From positions 364,764 to 428,763 of the forward strand of contig JAENRP010000005.1 of the NCBI GenBank assembly GCA_024741835.1: a DNA stretch of 64,000 nucleotides, given 5' to 3'. Position numbers and translations under genes: made by a program. Source of the DNA: Diplocarpon mali (lineage: Eukaryota > Ascomycota > Leotiomycetes > Helotiales > Drepanopezizaceae). Positions 59,534-64,000 of this stretch are shown here, piece by piece; the first letter of the stretch is position 1; each line of letters starts with the position of its first letter. Under the pieces are notes generated by a model, which saw only the letters and a program-made list of their open reading frames with translations, was not told the DNA's origin and searched no databases.

Positions 59534-60849
59534 ATGGCCCTCCGAATAACATCAAGACTAGTAACTAATGGGCCTCTAATTAGTAGAACTATTCCATCAG
59601 TATTCGCCAAACGATCTCTCCCCCTCGCCCGAGCTGCCTCTCTACCCATCCTCAGAACCCAGCAACGAAAGTTCCATGTCACTCCACGATCTAAAGCTCC
59701 GATTAGCGGACGGTTAGGAATCGCCAACTCCAGTGTCCCGACATCTTATTTCCAGAAACCTAGCCTGCCAGCTAATACCGTGGTCAAATTCGTGCCACAG
59801 CAAACAGCATGGGTCGTAGAACGGATGGGAAGATTTAACAGGATTTTGACTCCTGGGCTGGCTATTCTGTGGCCATTCTTGGATCGGATAGCATACGTGA
59901 AGAGTTTGAAGGAGGCTGCTATTGAGATACCCAGCCAGAGTGCTATTACAGCGGACAATGTTACACTGGACCTGGATGGAGTGCTCTACACACGAGTCTT
60001 CGACGCCTACAAAGCTAGGTATGTTTTGATCTGTACCACTACTGCATCACTGAAACAATACTGATCATATGTAGTTATGGAGTTGAGGACGCTGAATACG
60101 CCATTTCCCAATTGGCACAAACAACTATGCGTTCAGAAATCGGCCAACTGACTCTCGACCACGTTCTCAGAGAACGCGCTGCCCTCAACACCAACATAAC
60201 CACGGCAATCAATGAAGCCGCGAAGGAATGGGGTATTGTATGTCTGCGCTACGAAATTCGTGATATCCATGCTCCAGATGGCGTCGTAGCTGCCATGCAC
60301 CGACAAGTCACCGCAGAGCGCAGCAAACGTGCCGAAATTCTTGACTCGGAGGGTCAGAGACAGAGCGCTATCAATATTGCTGAGGGACGAAAACAGAGCG
60401 TTATCCTCGCATCCGAAGCGTTGAAGAGCGAGCAGATCAACATGGCGAGTGGTGAGGCAGAGGCTATACTTTTGAAGGCAAAGGCTACCGCTGCTGGTAT
60501 CAATGCCGTCGCTAAGAGTATCGCTGAAGGAAAGGAGGCCGCACAAGGAGCTGTTAGCTTAAGCGTCGCAGAGAAGTATGTAGATGCTTTCGCCAAGCTG
60601 GCCAAGGAGGGTACTGCGGTTGTTGTCCCTGGTAATGTGGGAGATATCGGGAGCATGATTGCGAGCGCGATGGCAGTCTACGGCAAAGTTGGGGATGCAC
60701 AGGCAAAGACTATGGCGGCCAAGGCGTTGGAAAACAATAATTCCTTAGCTGGTGACGGAGCGACTTTCCTCGCTGACGCCGAGTCGCCGAACGATGAGAT
60801 GAAGAGAAGTATGCTGGCTTCGTTCGAGAATACGAGACAGCGGAAGTAA
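59534..60849 (+). CDS. Mitochondrial stomatin-like protein 2 (SPFH/prohibitin family)
   Basis: Two exons, 59534-60018 and 60075-60849, give 420 codons (419 aa). The N-terminus (MALRITSRLVTNGPLISRTI, rich in Arg/Ser, continuing to QRKFHVTPRS) is a mitochondrial presequence. The SPFH core follows: NTVVKFVPQQTAWVVERMGR, ILTPGLAILWPFLDRIAYVK, ADNVTLDLDGVLYTRVFDAY, then SYGVEDAEYAISQLAQTTMR, SEIGQLTLDHVLRERAALN, and WGIVCLRYEIRDIHAPDGV. A coiled-coil region with GEAEAILLKAKATAAGINAV follows, and then GTAVVVPGNVGDIGSMIASA, typical of SLP2. SLP2 binds cardiolipin and scaffolds inner-membrane proteins and proteases. The intron (56 bp) splits a Ser codon exactly. Assignment is strong. Confidence 0.95.
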
Positions 60850-61142
60850 ACAAAGTAGTAACAATGTATAATAGTGAGCGCAAATCATTCGTTTTATACG
60901 GACATTGGCGAAGGCGTTGGTCCGCATTTTTTTGCTGTACTATGAAGAATCGCTTCTCAATGCCAAAAGCTGTTGTGGCAGTACAACGGAGTACAAAAAA
61001 ATCATACCAAGCAATGAGTAGATAGATCTTCAGTACTAATTTCCAGTCTGATATCCCAGAAAACCCTCAGTAATCATACTTCCATACAATACTAGCTAAT
61101 AATGCAGCACATTTTTTCTTCTGATGAAAAACATAAAAATCT
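60850..61142. other. Convergent intergenic region
   Basis: 293 bp between the stops of the stomatin gene (+) and MON2 (-). It holds both 3' UTRs, with A/T-rich stretches near 60993-61003 and 61125-61140. Confidence 0.55.
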
Positions 61143-64000
61143 TTAGCAACCCCTCAATCCAAACTCTCCACCTACAACGTCAAGCGCCCTTCCAATCCAC
61201 TCCAAAACCTCCATATCTCTCGCCGCAGCCCTAATGGCCTTGGCCATTAACGGATACAGCCAAAACAAATGTTTCTTACTCTCGCTCTCCACCCCCGAGG
61301 TTTCCGGAATGGCATCTGGCTCACAATCCAAATGGACCAATGCCTTCAGGATATACAGCAACTCTTTCCTCTGCGAAAGCGGCTGTGGCATACGACCTCT
61401 GAGCGGTTGGTCGGCGATGTAAGCTCGCAGTGTGAGGCCTGCACGGAGGATCAGGTATGGAGCAGCAGCTTGCGCCATTTTGACACGCGCGTCAGAACTA
61501 TCGTGGAGTTTAACAAGGGAAACTAGTTCGTCGAAGCAGATATAGCTCATTTTAGCGCGAGGGGAAGGAGCTGGTTCAACGGTGCGGCCTTTTCGCTGCC
61601 GGTACAGGGTTGAGAGAAGTTCTTGACCGGGTTGAGGAATTTCGGAAGGATGTGGGGCGTGAACGAAGGACATGTGGAAGAGAGACTTGGTGTATGCCAT
61701 CCTGGTTTGGTCTGGTATTTTGGAAGAGCCGAGGGCAGGCGTCATGAGAGTACTGAGGGTGCGGAAGGAGTCTATGTCGAAGTCTTGGTCCGCTTGGATG
61801 ATGGCGAGTGAGAGGGTGGAGGGGCACTCGGCGTTTGTCACGCCGTTGGCTATTGTGACGATTGAAGCCCAGAGAGTAATAGTTACGTCCTCTTCTAGGG
61901 GCGCTTTTGTGAGTACTGGTAAAATGGACTTTAGGATGGCAAGAGCGGAAGTTGTTGCTTGACGCCATGGCGGGACGCCCTTGGTGACAGTAGGGAAGAG
62001 ATACTTCAGGACGATAGGTGTTGCAAGTGCTTTCAGGGCAGATGACAAGGCGCCGCTGGTGTAGATATCGCGGTTGGCTGAATGTTCAATTATGAGACTC
62101 TCAGATAGAGCCATAGAGGCTTTGGATAATGCAATATACGTTGGGCGTTGGACCTCGGAGCCAGACGTGTCTCTAGGCTCAAATGCAAGTCCGACAAACT
62201 CAGCTACTTGTGCGATCAGAGCTGTCGGTACGCCCTCAATGTCAGTACGGATCATCTTCAGACAATCGAGAACTTGGGCTTGTAGTGGAGTGAGATAATC
62301 GATATCAGCAGAGTAAGTTGCTGCACTGGCTTGCTGAATCGATTCTCTGAGAAGAGTAAGCATTCTGTGAACTCGCACATCATCAAGATCCCCCTGAATC
62401 AGACGATAAATTTCTCGGAGAGCTGAAGAGTACGAAATAAGGTAGCTCTGATTGTCAAAGCGTTTGTTGGCTGGGTCAGATTTGACCACAGGAAGCGATG
62501 TTGACCAAAGTTTCCAAGCTAGATCAAGAGCAGCACTATCGAAATTTTTTGTAGCGCTATTTTCTATGTTACCCCTAGCTAGAATCTCTCGTAATGACTT
62601 GAAAACTGATGTGTTGATTTCAAGGACATTCAGGTCAAGCAAGGACCTGAAATGATCAAGTAGAGTCTTCCAGGATTTGCCGAAAGAGGAGTGACTTGAT
62701 ACCACGTCCAAATAATCTGCAAGAAGATTTGTTAGTCCTGTCAAAACAACGACCGTAGTCTCGTTCCAGCCCTTCTTGTCTTTGTTGGACGCATAGGACT
62801 CCGCGTCATATGTGACGTGAAGCTGTAACTCTATTGAAGATAAGAGTTCAAACATGACGGATTTGAGACATATCGACCAAGCTTCGGGACTCAATTGGTC
62901 TCCATATGCGTCGAAAATACGGAGTAAGGTCTGAATTGCACCTGCAAGTTATGTTAAAATTATGAGTCTTCTTTTACGGGCTTGGTTGCTTACTATTTCT
63001 CAACTCCAACCTTTCATCAGTCGTAACAGCGGTTAATCGCAAGAGCAAGAGCATCCATAACGTAGCATCCGAAACCGCAATATCATCTCCAGATGCTTTC
63101 TCAACGATATTTTCTTTTTTTACGCTTTGAATAAGTTCCGGGCTCAGAGAGAAAGAGCTCGTTCTACCAGAGATGAAATCGGACAATACCCAGAAGAACG
63201 TTACTGTCTATACACGCAATTAGTTCCCGTAAGATGACCTCATACACAGGTGCTTACTGTCAAGGAGATATTCAGATCATCATCTTGCGTGCAGAAATTA
63301 TGAAGAGTATCAACAAGTATTATGAAGCAGAAATTCGGCAGGGAGGATAAAAAATCCGAGCAAATGAGTTGTAGGGAGTTGAACGAGGATCGAATCAGTC
63401 TTGCGGAGCGTGTTGTTGAGCACTTTGAGCCCTTGGCAGTCCCCTCGGTATGAGAATCATTCTTGACGAAGACGCTTCCAATAATGCTAAAGGCTATGTC
63501 CCAGCCAGCGACAAGAGTCTCTCCGCACTGCTCTAAAATGCTCTTTAGACCCTCAAGGACAATCTTGTGGACATCAATGTCAGTTGTATTGATCGCGACC
63601 GACATTTCTCGCTCGCTTGACTCAAGTGGCTGTATCGCCTTGCTAAACGAATCAAGTAAACGTAGTTCAATAATACCACGAGCATCTTCAGGCAGCGACA
63701 AGCTGGCGGTAGCAGCTTCGAGGATAAGTCGTACTAGGATCTCTGCTGCTCTCAATCTAACAGAGGAAGGCATGGAAGGAGAGCAAGCAGCCGAGGTCAG
63801 TTCAGAGGTAAGAATTTCCCACCCACTATTCTCAGGATCGAACTTCATAAGTCGACCAATATTGACGCTAGCCACGTCGCCAAGCTTTGCCAAAGCGAAA
63901 AGGTCCTCCTGATTTTGGCTTGCAGGTGCTGTGTTAATGCTTTGTAGTCTGCGGTGCGTGTAAGATGGACGGCGAAAATCTGGCGATGGCGGGCCAGAGC
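61143..64000 (-). CDS. MON2: MON2 endosome/Golgi trafficking protein, 5'-truncated by window edge
   Basis: Exons seen are 63258-64000 (continues beyond the window), 62994-63207 and 61143-62941; about 918 C-terminal codons are present. Mon2 is a large HEAT-repeat protein related to Sec7-family Arf-GEFs (without the catalytic Sec7 domain) that acts with flippase Neo1/Dop1 in Golgi-endosome traffic. Landmarks are SSVRLRAAEILVRLILEA, SFNSLQLICSDFLSSLPNF, TVTFFWVLSDFISG, AWSICLKSVMFELLSSIELQ, WNETTVVVLTGLTNLLADYL, FWLYPLMAKAIRAAARDMEV and the C-terminal ELLYILKALVHLDCEPDAIP. The chain is mostly alpha-helical, as expected for HEAT repeats. The frame is open through position 64000, so the N-terminal part lies to the right. 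Confidence 0.93.

Overview
The window is nuclear DNA of a filamentous ascomycete. Genes are split by short GT-AG introns (about 46-150 bp). The families present (KRE2/MNT1 mannosyltransferase, Ish1/Msc1 repeat protein, HIR1, Mon2, fungal amino-acid permease, fungal Cys-rich CxC protein) are typical of Pezizomycotina. The gene content and style feel Leotiomycete-like, but that class-level guess is inference. Exon structures below were derived by hand from splice signals and reading phase. Where an exon list is given, the lengths sum to a whole number of codons.

Layout. 1-1392: GC-rich, low-complexity intergenic DNA. 1393-8527: three minus-strand genes (membrane kelch protein, ER-targeted Ish1-repeat protein, small mitochondrial-type protein). 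9.5-19.0 kb: a transposon block. It holds a secreted-protein-like ORF, a copia LTR plus gag fragment that is still readable, and a complete 7.2 kb Ty1/copia element (matching LTRs, 5-bp target duplication) destroyed by RIP-type C-to-T mutation. 19.3-23.9 kb: a very large disordered protein gene on the minus strand with an ambiguous 3' end. 24.8-27.8 kb: divergent pair TANGO2-like / Yop1-like. 27.8-30.5 kb: gene-poor. 30.5-34.4 kb: convergent pair of a Cys/His-rich hypothetical gene and a copper amine oxidase. 35.6-36.5 kb: decayed SGNH/CE16-type esterase. 37.3-39.3 kb: amino-acid permease. 39.3-46.2 kb: gene-poor DNA with one unidentified ORF. 46.27-47.4 kb: a four-exon metallothionein-like gene, too finely split to appear as a long ORF, followed after 48 bp by a two-TM ORF. 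49.5-55.8 kb: DUF1772 protein, KRE2-type mannosyltransferase and HIR1, all on minus. 56.4-57.7 kb: decayed medium-chain dehydrogenase. 58.3-60.8 kb: divergent pair of a WBP4-like splicing factor and mitochondrial stomatin (SLP2). 61.1 kb to the end: 3' part of MON2, running out of the window.

These are mostly housekeeping genes (secretory pathway, chromatin, splicing, mitochondria), with no sign of a biosynthetic or defence cluster. The most interesting material is degenerative (RIP-killed retroelement with an antisense ORF, two multi-lesion pseudogenes) or hidden by introns (the CxC-repeat protein). I found no clearly novel system.
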